NCBI GenBank assembly: GCA_018816705.1
Contig: JAHIVG010000046.1
Coordinates: forward strand, 1-39,730
Origin: Nanobdellota archaeon
GTDB taxonomy: Archaea > Nanobdellota > Nanobdellia > Woesearchaeales > JAHIVG01
DNA: 39,730 nt
Direction: 5' to 3'
Shown here: piece after piece, positions 7,286-15,181 of the stretch
Position numbering within the stretch: position 1 is the stretch's first letter
How the letters are laid out: each line of letters starts with the position of its first letter
Notes under the pieces: model-generated
Seen by the model: the letters and a program-made list of their open reading frames with translations, nothing else
What the model was told of the DNA's origin: nothing
The model's database searches: none
Program-made: the position numbers and the translations under genes

Positions 7286-7786
7286 ATGGTCGAAAGAAGG
7301 ATTATCGTGGATGGGATGAAGCTTTCTTACACTGGATTGTTCAACGCTGCCGAGCTCTACAAGCTCGTCGATTATTACTTCCGTGAGCGGGCCTACACCA
7401 AGCACGAGCTGAAGAACGACGAGATAGTCCTGCCTAGCGGCAAGCAGATCGCATTGGTCAAGGAGCCTTACAGGAAGATCACTGACTATGCCAAGTACGT
7501 CATCAGGGTGACGATAAACATGGATGAGGTCAAGGAGGTTGCAGTCGAGAAGGACGGCGCCAAGGTGAAGCTGAACCAGGGCAGCGTCGAGATGACCTTT
7601 GACGGCTTCCTCGAGCTCGATTACGAGCACCGCTGGGAGAAGAAACCGTTGTTCTATTTCCTCCGAGCATTTTTTGACCAGTTCGTCTACAAGGTGCATA
7701 CCGAGCGCTTCGAGCAGGGCCTCCAGGAAGAGGTCGGAGACCTCCACGCCCAGGTCAAGGGATTCCTGAATCTGTACAGGTATTAG
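7286..7786 (+). CDS. Unknown protein, paralogue B of a tandem pair
   Basis: A 166-residue protein aligned end to end with the preceding gene product: LSYTGLFNAAELYKLVDYYF matches its N-terminus and LDYEHRWEKKPLFYFLRAFF its C-terminal block. The aromatic-rich RWEK..F..LR.F motif is the family signature I can see. Sequence identity is modest, so the duplication is old and the two may form a heteromer. Function is unknown; the family could be restricted to this archaeal group, which only a database search can tell. Confidence 0.85.
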   Translation: MVERRIIVDGMKLSYTGLFNAAELYKLVDYYFRERAYTKHELKNDEIVLPSGKQIALVKEPYRKITDYAKYVIRVTINMDEVKEVAVEKDGAKVKLNQGSVEMTFDGFLELDYEHRWEKKPLFYFLRAFFDQFVYKVHTERFEQGLQEEVGDLHAQVKGFLNLYRY

Positions 7787-7796
7787 AAAATATCAA

Positions 7797-8390
7797 TCAA
7801 GTAATGCTCCAGTTGCCATTCTTGCACAGCACTCCGGTCCCATTCTCGAGCAGGTCACGTCCGCCATCGATGACGCAGATCCCTGCCGGGTCGAGGATGG
7901 AGGCGCATTCGAAGTCGTAGCAGCAGTACCTCTCCTGCATGCCATACCTCCCTGAGTCCTTGCACACCATATTGGAGGTGCAGTTCTCGTCATACATGCA
8001 TCTCTGGCCGCGGTTCGAGGATGAGCATTCTCCCCTGTAGCAGCTCTGGTTGAAGTCGCACGGCATGGGCAGGGACCACTCTATGCATGGGTCGTCGTCG
8101 AATTCCCCGCATTCCTTGTAGCCGGAGGCTTCGCAGACCTTCAGGCCTGGGTCGTGGCAGTCGTCGTCGCAATCACCCATTGGGTGGCAGCAGGTCTTTA
8201 TCATCGATTCAAGCCCGCAGCCCGCGTCGAAGGGATGCTCGTATTCCAGGCAGGCCTTCCTGCATGTCCCCTTCTTCCTCTCGCATTCCGAGGGCACAAG
8301 AATTATGACAATTGTTAATATGATGAGTCCGATAAGCACCCAAATAGCTATCTTTACCTTTCCAGGGATCTCCCTCTTTTTTTTCACCAT
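7797..8390 (-). CDS. Single-pass membrane protein with Cys-rich exterior domain
   Basis: The 197-residue product has a basic N-terminus (MVKKKREIPGKVK), one membrane segment (IAIWVLIGLIILTIVIILV) and then about 160 residues with some twenty cysteines, rich in Asp, Gly and Asn (CHPMGDCDDDCHDPGLKVC). The topology is inside-in N-terminus with a disulphide-stabilised outer domain. NGT and NWS sequons fit N-glycosylation. Similar Cys-rich lipoproteins occur at 34190 and 38543, and a disulphide machinery is encoded at 18515-19796. Its role, perhaps surface adhesion or contact, is inferred only from type. Confidence 0.8.
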   Translation of the reverse strand: MVKKKREIPGKVKIAIWVLIGLIILTIVIILVPSECERKKGTCRKACLEYEHPFDAGCGLESMIKTCCHPMGDCDDDCHDPGLKVCEASGYKECGEFDDDPCIEWSLPMPCDFNQSCYRGECSSSNRGQRCMYDENCTSNMVCKDSGRYGMQERYCCYDFECASILDPAGICVIDGGRDLLENGTGVLCKNGNWSIT

Positions 8391-8411
8391 GGCTGATCAT
8401 CCGTAAGATTG

Positions 8412-9284
8412 CTATAAATACTTTTCGTCATGCACGAACTTGACGAGCTCTGCAGCCTTCTCCAGTTCGAGGAAATCCTTCTTGGACATGGCAGGATGCC
8501 CCTTCGGCTTCTTCTTCTTGAATATGACAAGGTTGTCGGCGTCGATCATCATCGACAGCGAGGACAGGTGCTTGGAGGGCTTGTCGCCTACACCCGTGAG
8601 GATCAGCTCGTTGTCCTTCTTGGCGATCACGTCGAACGGCACGTTCTTGGTCATGGAGGCATCGAAGCCGAGGTCCTGGTATTTCTTGGTCAGGACGCTG
8701 CCTTTCTCATGGTCCGGCTTGCCCACATGTGAGAATATCTCCACCTTGTCGAATACCTGGTGCCCCAACAGGTCGTAGAGCTTGGCTGCCTTGGACAGGG
8801 TTATGTCAGCCCCCTCGTTCTCATACTTGGATATCATCCTTCTGGATACCCCTATGCTCCTGGAGAGGTTCTGCAGTGATAGCTCCTGTTTCTCCCTCAT
8901 CCGCTTCAGTTCTTCTCCCTTTATGTGGGCTGTGATCCCAGCATTTGTCCTGCGCAGGAACGGCAGCCTGTTGTCGAGCGCCAGCTCAAATGTCTTCGGT
9001 GTGAGGGTGAATATGTTGAACCTGGAATATATGATGTTGTCCTGCAGCATATCACCAGCTTTCTCAGAGATTATCAAAGGAGAAGCATTAAGGTAGCTGG
9101 CCACCCTGTTCATATCGAGCGTGTGCTCGAAGCTCACCGAATTGGCGTCCTCCAGGACCTTCACCAGCAGTATCTTCCCATCCTTCCTGGCCAAGAGGTC
9201 GAAGCAGGTCCTTGTGAGATTCTTCACCACAAAGCCTTTCCGGAGCAGCATTATGCCCAGGCCGTCTACTATCTGGGGTTTCAT
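8412..9284 (-). CDS. XRE-type HTH transcriptional regulator (COG1395-like archaeal family)
   Basis: This 290-residue protein has a central HTH of the Cro/C1 kind (LKRMREKQELSLQNLSRSIGVSRRMISKYENEG, about 128-160). It is flanked by an N-terminal domain beginning MKPQIVDGLGIMLLRKGFVV with a nuclease-like DLLARKDGKILLVKVLED strand pattern, and by a C-terminal repeat of the same fold (FDVIAKKDNELILTGV). That arrangement matches the putative HTH-type regulators found across archaea. It is transcribed away from dph2, sharing a promoter region with it. The regulated genes are unknown. Confidence 0.85.
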   Translation of the reverse strand: MKPQIVDGLGIMLLRKGFVVKNLTRTCFDLLARKDGKILLVKVLEDANSVSFEHTLDMNRVASYLNASPLIISEKAGDMLQDNIIYSRFNIFTLTPKTFELALDNRLPFLRRTNAGITAHIKGEELKRMREKQELSLQNLSRSIGVSRRMISKYENEGADITLSKAAKLYDLLGHQVFDKVEIFSHVGKPDHEKGSVLTKKYQDLGFDASMTKNVPFDVIAKKDNELILTGVGDKPSKHLSSLSMMIDADNLVIFKKKKPKGHPAMSKKDFLELEKAAELVKFVHDEKYL

Positions 9285-9304
9285 GGGCAGAACCGTTGCA
9301 GACT

Positions 9305-9338
9305 ATGTTTTAAAGCTTTTCCCAAATATTTAAAAGCC
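9305..9338. promoter_or_regulatory. Divergent promoters of the HTH regulator and dph2
   Basis: For dph2, CCCAAATATTTAAAAG puts the TATA box about 25 nt before ATG 9359. For the regulator, the minus strand reads GCTTTAAAAC about 25-30 nt before ATG 9284. Both genes are therefore likely leaderless, and the regulator could control both. Confidence 0.6.
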
Positions 9339-9358
9339 CCAACACACTTTTTCCCTTT

Positions 9359-10327
9359 ATGGCGCTCACATATGACCTGGACAAGCTGCTGGATGAATTA
9401 AAGGTCCATGGGCCCAAGAAAGTATTGCTGCAGCTTCCCGAGGGCCTGAAGCCCAAAGCCCTTGAGATAGCAGAAGCCATTGAAGGCATCGGCATAAGGG
9501 TGATAGTCTCTGGTGAGCCGTGCTGGGGAGGCTGTGCGCTGGCAGCGGATGAGGCCTCTAACTTGAATGCAGACCTCATCGTGCACTTCGGCCATGCAGA
9601 ATTCAAGAAGGATTATCCTGCCATCTACGTGCATGTGGCAGATGACACGAAGATTAAATCCCTTCTCAAGAAATCCATGTCCAAGCTGAAGAGATTCAAG
9701 AGGCTAGGCATATCATGCTCGATCGACCACCTTGGGAAATCCCAGCAGGTGTATGAGTTCTATTCAGCAGAAGGCAAGGATGCAATCCTGTCAGAGAAGG
9801 CCGGAAGGGCGACCTGCAAGGGGCATATCATAGGCTGCGATTACTCGGGCATGAAGGCCATCCAACCGAAAGTGGATGCTTTCGTGGTGATAGGCAACAA
9901 TTTCCACAGCAAGGGCGCAGCACTCGCTCTGAACAAACCTGTTTTCCTGCTCGACACGCAAAACAGGAAGGTAACCAAGATGAACAGGGATAAGTTCCTC
10001 AAGCAGAAGGCCATCGCAATCGACAGGGTCAAGAACGCGGAAAAGCTCGGCATAATAATCAGCACCTCACAGCGCTTCGGCGATGACAAAGAATTGGCGC
10101 AGGAGCTGAAGGCGATGGGCAAGAAGGCCATGATAATATCCCTTACCGAGATAACCCCTGATAAATTAGCAAATTTTAATAATCTAGAAGGTTTTATCAT
10201 CCTTGCGTGTCCAAGGCTCGCAGATGACATCCAGCAGTTCGGAAGGCCGATGATCACCTACAACGAGGCAATGGTCGCCATGGGCAGGAAGAGCTGGGAG
10301 GACATGCTGAAAGAGGGTTTCACTTGA
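9359..10327 (+). CDS. dph2: 2-(3-amino-3-carboxypropyl)histidine synthase (diphthamide step 1)
   Basis: A 322-residue archaeal Dph2, the non-canonical radical-SAM enzyme that moves the 3-amino-3-carboxypropyl group of AdoMet to the conserved histidine of elongation factor 2. The three widely spaced cluster cysteines are visible: GEPCWGGC (Cys59), HIIGCDYSG (Cys160) and ILACPRLADD (Cys284), in the positions expected for the family. The N-terminal LLQLPEGLKP is also typical. The ATG lies 25 nt from a TATA box. The next gene starts with TTG inside its stop codon. Confidence 0.95.
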   Translation: MALTYDLDKLLDELKVHGPKKVLLQLPEGLKPKALEIAEAIEGIGIRVIVSGEPCWGGCALAADEASNLNADLIVHFGHAEFKKDYPAIYVHVADDTKIKSLLKKSMSKLKRFKRLGISCSIDHLGKSQQVYEFYSAEGKDAILSEKAGRATCKGHIIGCDYSGMKAIQPKVDAFVVIGNNFHSKGAALALNKPVFLLDTQNRKVTKMNRDKFLKQKAIAIDRVKNAEKLGIIISTSQRFGDDKELAQELKAMGKKAMIISLTEITPDKLANFNNLEGFIILACPRLADDIQQFGRPMITYNEAMVAMGRKSWEDMLKEGFT

Positions 10328-10827
10328 ACATCGCGAATGCGTTAACTGTGGCGAGGATCATCCTTTCCCCATTCATCATCCTGTTCCTTCTACTCGATTT
10401 TCCCAATCATGAGTTCTATGCGCTCGGCATTTTCCTGATTGCAGCCTTCACAGACATAATCGACGGTCCCATAGCCCGTAAGAGGGGTGAGGATTCCAGG
10501 TTCGGCGCTTCCTGGGACCCGCTCGCGGACAAGCTGTTGATTATCCCGCCGCTCATAACGATAGCCTTCCAGATGAACCTGCTCTGGCTCTGGCTCGGCG
10601 CCATCCTGTTGGTATTGAGAGAGATGTTCATGGTCGCGATGCGCAGGAAGGTCTCGAAGAATGGCCTCTCGGTCAAGGCCGGCTGGGAGGGCAAGTACAA
10701 GATGTGGCTGCAGGGCCTCACCGTGGTCGCGCTCATGATCAACAGCTTCATCGCGCCTTACGTCCTCTGGCTGGCTGTCTTCCAGACCTACTTCTCAGCT
10801 GTAAGGAACGTATTGAGATGGCGCTGA
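10324..10827 (+). CDS. CDP-alcohol phosphatidyltransferase family membrane enzyme
   Basis: The 167-residue protein has four to five membrane segments and the full catalytic signature DGPIARKRGEDSRFGASWDP followed by LADK, matching DG-x2-AR-x8-G-x3-D-x3-D. It transfers a phospho-alcohol from a CDP-lipid or CDP-alcohol in phospholipid synthesis. The sequence resembles the PgsA branch (glycerol-3-phosphate as acceptor), but archaeal paralogues using serine or inositol phosphate cannot be excluded. The start is a TTG overlapping the dph2 stop (TTGA), so the two are coupled despite unrelated roles. Confidence 0.9.
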   Translation: MNIANALTVARIILSPFIILFLLLDFPNHEFYALGIFLIAAFTDIIDGPIARKRGEDSRFGASWDPLADKLLIIPPLITIAFQMNLLWLWLGAILLVLREMFMVAMRRKVSKNGLSVKAGWEGKYKMWLQGLTVVALMINSFIAPYVLWLAVFQTYFSAVRNVLRWR

Positions 10828-10845
10828 CTTAAGATTATTCTCGAA

Positions 10846-11193
10846 TTAGTTACCTTCCAGCGCTTTCAAGACCTTATTGGCAAGACTCACAGTGTTTTCA
10901 ATTTTCGGTCTCGCTTCATCGATCGGAGTGGGTGTGAAATTCGTCATTTGTAACAATGGCGCTCCGGTGGGTCGTGGTGTCTCATTCCATTCGGCCTGGG
11001 TAGCGGCCAAGTCTCTGAGATTTGTCACTTCAGTAACAGCCTCGTCCGGGGGCATGGCATTGATGCTCGCAAAAAAATGTTCAACGTTAAGCACTGCATA
11101 ATCCAGTGCTATGCCGCTCTCTATTGGTTTGTATATTCCGCATTCTCTGCCATCGTGGACAACAGGATTGCCATGAACTTTGTATTCCATCAT
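10846..11193 (-). CDS. Small unknown protein
   Basis: I do not recognise this 115-residue protein. The track starts at a TTG at 11202; the ATG-ATG pair at 11193/11190 has GGGTGA right upstream and is the likelier start (MMEYKVHGNPVVHDG...). The sequence has a hydrophilic, proline-rich C-terminal part (NETPRPTGAPLLQMTNFTPT) and ends in a helix. No membrane segment. It stands alone, convergent with the CDP-alcohol transferase gene and next to the structured repeat element. Confidence 0.6.
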   Translation of the reverse strand: MMEYKVHGNPVVHDGRECGIYKPIESGIALDYAVLNVEHFFASINAMPPDEAVTEVTNLRDLAATQAEWNETPRPTGAPLLQMTNFTPTPIDEARPKIENTVSLANKVLKALEGN

Positions 11194-11276
11194 ATCACCC
11201 AATACTTATTTGGAAGTGATGACATCATTTTTATATCTTTCGCTCGAGCGGCATCAATAGCTGGGTGTTTAGATTT

Positions 11277-11440
11277 GGCAATAACATTGGTGCGCTGGGA
11301 AGACAGAAATTTTTAGGTTCCTAGAGGTATCCCAACTGAACCGTAAAAATTTCTGGCTGACAGGACAATCTTTCCGACCATAGACACTTCAATTTATAGG
11401 AGGAAAGTTGGACGTGAGCGCCGCCAGTGATGTTGTTGCC
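11277..11440. repeat. Structured inverted-repeat element A
   Basis: The ends, GGCAATAACATTGGTGCGC (11277) and GCGCCGCCAGTGATGTTGTT (11418), are inverted copies of one motif. Between them CAGAAATTTTTAGGTTC (11304-11320) pairs with GAACCGTAAAAATTTCTG (11336-11355... ) with a single bulged base, making a 17-bp hairpin. Related GGCAACAACA repeats occur at 35.9-36.1 kb. It could be a small mobile element or a structured RNA; no ORF explains it. It fills most of the 345-bp gap between the genes on either side. Confidence 0.65.
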
Positions 11441-11493
11441 GGGCCAATATTTAATGAACTCAATAACATACCAATATGATACTGACTCTACAT

Positions 11494-11504
11494 AAAATTT
11501 ATAA
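11494..11504 (+). promoter_or_regulatory. TATA box of the transketolase operon
   Basis: AAAATTTATAAGC lies downstream of the ATG (11476) at which the ORF track starts and about 38 nt before the TTG at 11539. This supports the later start. Confidence 0.5.
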
Positions 11505-11538
11505 GCCATCGCTTAATCTCAGCTCTTGGGTGAGGATT

Positions 11539-12393
11539 TTGCTGAAAAAAATCACTGACATAAAAGAGCTGAAGCTGATGGCCAACACCATCCGCCAGGA
11601 CATAATCAAGATGCTGGCAGAGGCCAAGTCCGGCCACACCGCCGGCGCCCTCGGCATGGCAGACATGTTCACAGGGTTGTTCTTCAATGCCATGGACCTT
11701 GATCCCAAGAACGTTGATTGGGAGGGCAGGGATTATTTCGTGCTCTCCAACGGTCACATATGCGCAGTGCTATATGCTGCCATGGCCAACGCAGGCTATT
11801 TCCCCAGGGAGGAGCTCATGACATTCCGCAAGCTCGGCAGCAGGCTGCAGGGGCACCCTCACCGCAAAATGCTCCCTGGCCTGGAGACCACTTCCGGGCC
11901 CCTCGGCTGCGGGCTCTCGCAGGCAGCCGGCATGGCTTATGCCTTCAAGCATGATAAGAAGCCCAACAAGGTATTCTGCTTCTTAGGAGACGGCGAGCTG
12001 CAGGAGGGTAACATCTGGGAGGGCATGATGTTCGCAGCCAAGCATAAGCTTGATAACCTCATCTGCGCTGTGGACAGGAACTACATCCAGATTGACGGCA
12101 ACACCGAAGACGTGATGCCGCTCGACCCATATGACAAGAAGTGCCAGGCCTTCAACTGGAACACTATCACCATCGACGGAAATGACATGAAGGAGATTGT
12201 CGAGACTTTCAAGAAGGCTAAGGAGAACAAGGGCAAGCCCCTCATGATCATCGCTCGTACAGTGGCGTGCAAGGGCATCTGTGACATCGAGGGTGACTGC
12301 GGCTGGCACGGCAAGCCTCCCACGCCGGAAGAGGCGGTTGACATGCTTAAGGAACTCCAGCAGACCAGGAAGACCCTGGAGGCGAAAAAATGA
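11539..12393 (+). CDS. tktA: Transketolase, N-terminal subunit
   Basis: This is the thiamine-diphosphate half of a two-subunit archaeal transketolase. Visible features are the AKSGHTAGALGMAD motif, SNGHICAVLYA, the TSGPLGCGLSQAAG stretch and the ThDP/Mg motif GDGELQEGNIWE. With the next gene product it exchanges two-carbon ketol units between sugar phosphates, supplying pentose and erythrose phosphates. The track starts at ATG 11476, but GGTGAGG before TTG 11539 and the TATA box between the two favour TTG 11539 (MLKKITDIKELK..., 284 residues). The stop overlaps the next start by 4 nt. Confidence 0.9.
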   Translation: MLKKITDIKELKLMANTIRQDIIKMLAEAKSGHTAGALGMADMFTGLFFNAMDLDPKNVDWEGRDYFVLSNGHICAVLYAAMANAGYFPREELMTFRKLGSRLQGHPHRKMLPGLETTSGPLGCGLSQAAGMAYAFKHDKKPNKVFCFLGDGELQEGNIWEGMMFAAKHKLDNLICAVDRNYIQIDGNTEDVMPLDPYDKKCQAFNWNTITIDGNDMKEIVETFKKAKENKGKPLMIIARTVACKGICDIEGDCGWHGKPPTPEEAVDMLKELQQTRKTLEAKK

Positions 12394-13379
12394 ATCTCAA
12401 CAATCTCAAAGGGCTGAACAAGGAGCTCCACCTGGAGTTCTCAGACAAGCGGATACCGACCAGGAAAGGCTACGGCGACATGCTTGTCGAGCTCGGCAAG
12501 ACCAACAAGGACATCATGGTATTGTGCGCAGACCTCACAGAGAGCACGCAGGTGCACATGTTCAGGGACGCTTACCCGAAGCAATTTGTGGAGATGGGCG
12601 TTGCAGAGCAGAACCTCATCACCATCGCCGGCGGATTGGCCCACGTGGGCAAGATACCTTTCATCTCCAGTTACGCAATGTTCTGCCCAGGCAGGTGCTG
12701 GGAACAGGTGAGAACCATAGCAGGTTACAACGAGTCCAACATCAAGGTCATCGGAGCGCACTCAGGCATCTCTGTAGGCCCTGACGGTGCCACGCACCAG
12801 GCCCTGGAGGACATTGCCACAATGAGAGTGATCCCAGGCATGGTGGTCATCGTGCCTGTTGATTATGAGCAGACCAGGCAGGCCACAAAGGCCATAGCCG
12901 CACACAAGGGCCCTTGCTACATGCGCTTCGCCCGTGAGAAGACCCCTGTGATAACGACTCCGAAGACGCCTTTCGAGATAGGCAAGGCCCAGCTCATAAA
13001 AGACGGGGATGACATAGCATTGATAGGTGCTGGACCATTCTTCTACGAATGCCTACAGGCAGCCATGAAGCTGCAGGAGGAGGGCATAAATGCATTGGTG
13101 CTGAACCTGCACACCATCAAACCCATTGATAAAGATGCCATAGTCTCAGCTGCCAAGAAGTGCGGCTGTGTGGTGACGGTCGAGGAGCACCAGGTCATGG
13201 GCGGCCTGGGAAGCGCTGTGGCTGAGGTCCTCGGTGAGCACTACCCGACTCCGATGCGTTTCATAGGCATCCAGGACAGATACGGGGAGTCAGGCCCGCC
13301 TGACGACCTGATAAAGCATTTCAAGTGCTCTACAGATGACATAATCAAGGCAGCCGAGGAGCTGATGAAGAGGAAATGA
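12390..13379 (+). CDS. tktB: Transketolase, C-terminal subunit
   Basis: A 329-residue protein with the pyrimidine-binding domain (ADLTESTQVHMF; FVEMGVAEQNLITIAGGLA, whose Glu in GVAEQN activates ThDP) followed by the C-terminal transketolase domain (LIGAGPFFYECLQAA..., VVTVEEHQVMGGLGSAVAEV). It completes the active site at the interface with the N subunit. ATGA overlap with the upstream gene ensures matched synthesis. The thioredoxin-reductase-like gene follows after four bases. Confidence 0.95.
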   Translation: MNLNNLKGLNKELHLEFSDKRIPTRKGYGDMLVELGKTNKDIMVLCADLTESTQVHMFRDAYPKQFVEMGVAEQNLITIAGGLAHVGKIPFISSYAMFCPGRCWEQVRTIAGYNESNIKVIGAHSGISVGPDGATHQALEDIATMRVIPGMVVIVPVDYEQTRQATKAIAAHKGPCYMRFAREKTPVITTPKTPFEIGKAQLIKDGDDIALIGAGPFFYECLQAAMKLQEEGINALVLNLHTIKPIDKDAIVSAAKKCGCVVTVEEHQVMGGLGSAVAEVLGEHYPTPMRFIGIQDRYGESGPPDDLIKHFKCSTDDIIKAAEELMKRK

Positions 13380-13383
13380 CAAA

Positions 13384-14295
13384 ATGACATACGATGTAGC
13401 CATTATCGGAGGAGGGGTCGGCGGACTCAGCGCAGCCATGTACTGCGGGCGTTTCGGCCTGAAGACGGTAGTAATAGCCGAGAAGCGCGGCGGCACTGTC
13501 ATGATAATCGGCGACATCCACAACTATCCAGGGTTCAAGGAGATAAACGGCATGGAGCTCGCGCAGAAGATAGAGGAGCATGCCAAGGAGTACGAGGTCG
13601 AATTCATTGACCGACGCGTCGACAGCCTCGAGAAGAAGGGTGATGAGTTCATCATCACCATGGGCGAGGACACGATCAAGTCCAAGACAGTCATATTCGC
13701 CACAGGCGGGGACTGGAAGAAACTCGGCGTTCCGGGCGAAAAAGAATATTTGGGCAAGGGCGTGCACTATTGTGCTGTCTGCGACGGAGCATTATACAAG
13801 GGCAAGACCTTGGGAATTGTAGGTGGTGCGAACGCTGCTGCCAAGGAGGCCATGATCCTTGCGGAATATGCTGACAAGGTCTACATGATCTACCGCCAAG
13901 ATGAGATAAGGGCTGAGCACCACTACAAGCAGTTGGTGGAGAAGAATCCGAAGATAGAGATAATAACGAATGCTAAAGTGACTGAGATCAAGGGCGAGAA
14001 GTTCGTCAACAGAGTCATTCTTGATAAGGAGCATGAAGGTTCTAAAGAGCTGGCCATGGATGGCATCTTCATCGCCATCGGCCATGTGTCGGTCTCAGAG
14101 CTCGCGGGCGAGGCAGGCGTCAAGCTCAACAAGGAAGGAGAGGTAATCACCGACATCGAGATGCAGACCAACATCCCTGGCTTCTTCGCTGCCGGCGACG
14201 TCACAAACCAGAAATACAAGCAGGCTATCGTGGCAGTGGGCGAAGCAGTCATCGCCGCGCACTCGGCGTATTACTTCTTGAAGCAGAAGAGTTAA
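13384..14295 (+). CDS. trxB: Thioredoxin-reductase-like flavoprotein
   Basis: A 303-residue class II pyridine-nucleotide disulphide oxidoreductase. It has the FAD fingerprint IIGGGVGGLSAAMYCGR, the redox pair CAVC (Cys130/Cys133) and the FAD-tail motif TNIPGFFAAGDV. It should pass electrons to a thioredoxin or glutaredoxin. The nucleotide-binding part differs from NADPH-type enzymes: VGGANAAAKEA instead of GGGNSAxEEA, and IYRQDEIRAE where HRRxxxR is expected. This may mean NADH or another donor. Third gene of the transketolase operon; a metabolic link is not obvious. Confidence 0.9.
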   Translation: MTYDVAIIGGGVGGLSAAMYCGRFGLKTVVIAEKRGGTVMIIGDIHNYPGFKEINGMELAQKIEEHAKEYEVEFIDRRVDSLEKKGDEFIITMGEDTIKSKTVIFATGGDWKKLGVPGEKEYLGKGVHYCAVCDGALYKGKTLGIVGGANAAAKEAMILAEYADKVYMIYRQDEIRAEHHYKQLVEKNPKIEIITNAKVTEIKGEKFVNRVILDKEHEGSKELAMDGIFIAIGHVSVSELAGEAGVKLNKEGEVITDIEMQTNIPGFFAAGDVTNQKYKQAIVAVGEAVIAAHSAYYFLKQKS

Positions 14296-14325
14296 GTTAT
14301 TTATTACTTAGCAGAGAGAATATCG

Positions 14326-14341
14326 GAAAACTTTTTATATC
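14326..14341 (+). promoter_or_regulatory. TATA box for the unknown gene at 14363
   Basis: GGAAAACTTTTTATATCC is a BRE/TATA pair about 25-30 nt before the ATG, so the mRNA is probably leaderless. Confidence 0.6.
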
Positions 14342-14362
14342 CCTGATGGCTACCACAACCAC

Positions 14363-14722
14363 ATGATAGATAATATGTTAGCAACATATAAGGATAATTA
14401 TAGAGGAATTCCACCTGATGTAATATTGAAAACCCGTGAATCTGGGCCTGAGATAGATGAGCCCATTGAGGCCGGATTAGAATGTCATGTCGAGGACACC
14501 ACCCAAGAGTATATGATATTCACAGTAACACCGAAGGATGTTGGAGTCAGCGAGATATATCTTGACCAGCTTATGGGAGAATCAATGCTGGGCACAAGGG
14601 AGATAGACAACGATCCTATCCCGAAAATGCTCAAATGGATGGAAGGGCTATACGAGGTCCCTGGCGAATTTTTCACACTAATGCGTCTCGATCCAGCGGG
14701 ATTGAGAAAAAAGAAACATTGA
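14363..14722 (+). CDS. Small unknown protein
   Basis: A 119-residue acidic protein, not recognised. It contains short amphipathic segments and a basic end (LRKKKH), no cysteine pair and no membrane segment. It has its own strong TATA box with leaderless spacing, and it ends convergent with the DUF1858 gene, one base apart. No context clue to its role. Confidence 0.7.
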   Translation: MIDNMLATYKDNYRGIPPDVILKTRESGPEIDEPIEAGLECHVEDTTQEYMIFTVTPKDVGVSEIYLDQLMGESMLGTREIDNDPIPKMLKWMEGLYEVPGEFFTLMRLDPAGLRKKKH

Positions 14723-14723
14723 G

Positions 14724-14984
14724 CTAATTGGATTTTTTCTTTATTTTGCCATTCAGCTCCTCGACCATCTTCTTCAGTTTTTCATCCTTCATGCCGTGCG
14801 CCTTGGTGCCCTGCTCTATGGTCTCGGTGAAGGCGAAATGGCAGCCTATGCAGTGCAGGCCGTGGTTGAAGAACACCTCTGCTGCCTTCGGGTGTTTGCT
14901 CAGCACGTCGCCGAAGGTCATGTCTTTTGTGATCTGAGTTGGTTTGGATGGTTTTTTCTTCGCGGCCTTTACTTGTTCGGTCAT
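14724..14984 (-). CDS. DUF1858 redox-disulphide domain protein
   Basis: The 86-residue product has a Lys-rich leader (MTEQVKAAKKKPSKP) and then the DUF1858 / hybrid-cluster-associated domain: MTFGDVLSKHPKAAEVFFNH followed by GLHCIGC, the CxxC that defines the family. Such proteins are thought to act in redox or iron-sulphur chemistry. The track begins upstream at 15068, but GGTGATG directly before ATG 14984 and the low-complexity Asp/Asn stretch before it favour the shorter form. It diverges from the ParA gene. Confidence 0.85.
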   Translation of the reverse strand: MTEQVKAAKKKPSKPTQITKDMTFGDVLSKHPKAAEVFFNHGLHCIGCHFAFTETIEQGTKAHGMKDEKLKKMVEELNGKIKKKSN

Positions 14985-15107
14985 GATCATCACCTTTATT
15001 CTCTGCATTTGGTTCTTGTTTAAATAATTATTGTCATGATCATTGTCATCATTCCTATCTCCGTCCACACCCGCCAGCCTTTGTCCAGGTCCGCCATCAA
15101 ATAAAAA

Positions 15108-15127
15108 GATTTATATATTAGTATACA
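15108..15127 (+). promoter_or_regulatory. TATA box of the ParA-type gene
   Basis: AAAAAGATTTATATATTAGTATACA is a clear BRE/TATA; the ATG is about 60 nt further, with GAGGTGA as ribosome binding site. TATATTAGTATACA is identical to the AbrB promoter segment at 1058-1071. Confidence 0.6.
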
Positions 15128-15181
15128 ATTCCCCATACCAACATTAATAGGGATTAATCGATAATATAGAGGTGACCATAG

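Noticed and set aside
11277-11440. Coding origin of the GGCAACAACA repeats (GNNIGA peptide)
   Set aside because: Some copies translate to GNNIGAL but frames close at once and inverted copies do not share the frame; the nucleotide structure explains them better.
11321-11509. Minus-strand ORF across repeat element A
   Set aside because: It is antisense over a hairpin and its GNNI string is only the translated repeat; no start signal.
11476-11538. ATG 11476 as start of the transketolase N subunit
   Set aside because: A TATA box lies after this ATG and the extra 21 residues are not like the family; TTG 11539 has a good ribosome binding site.
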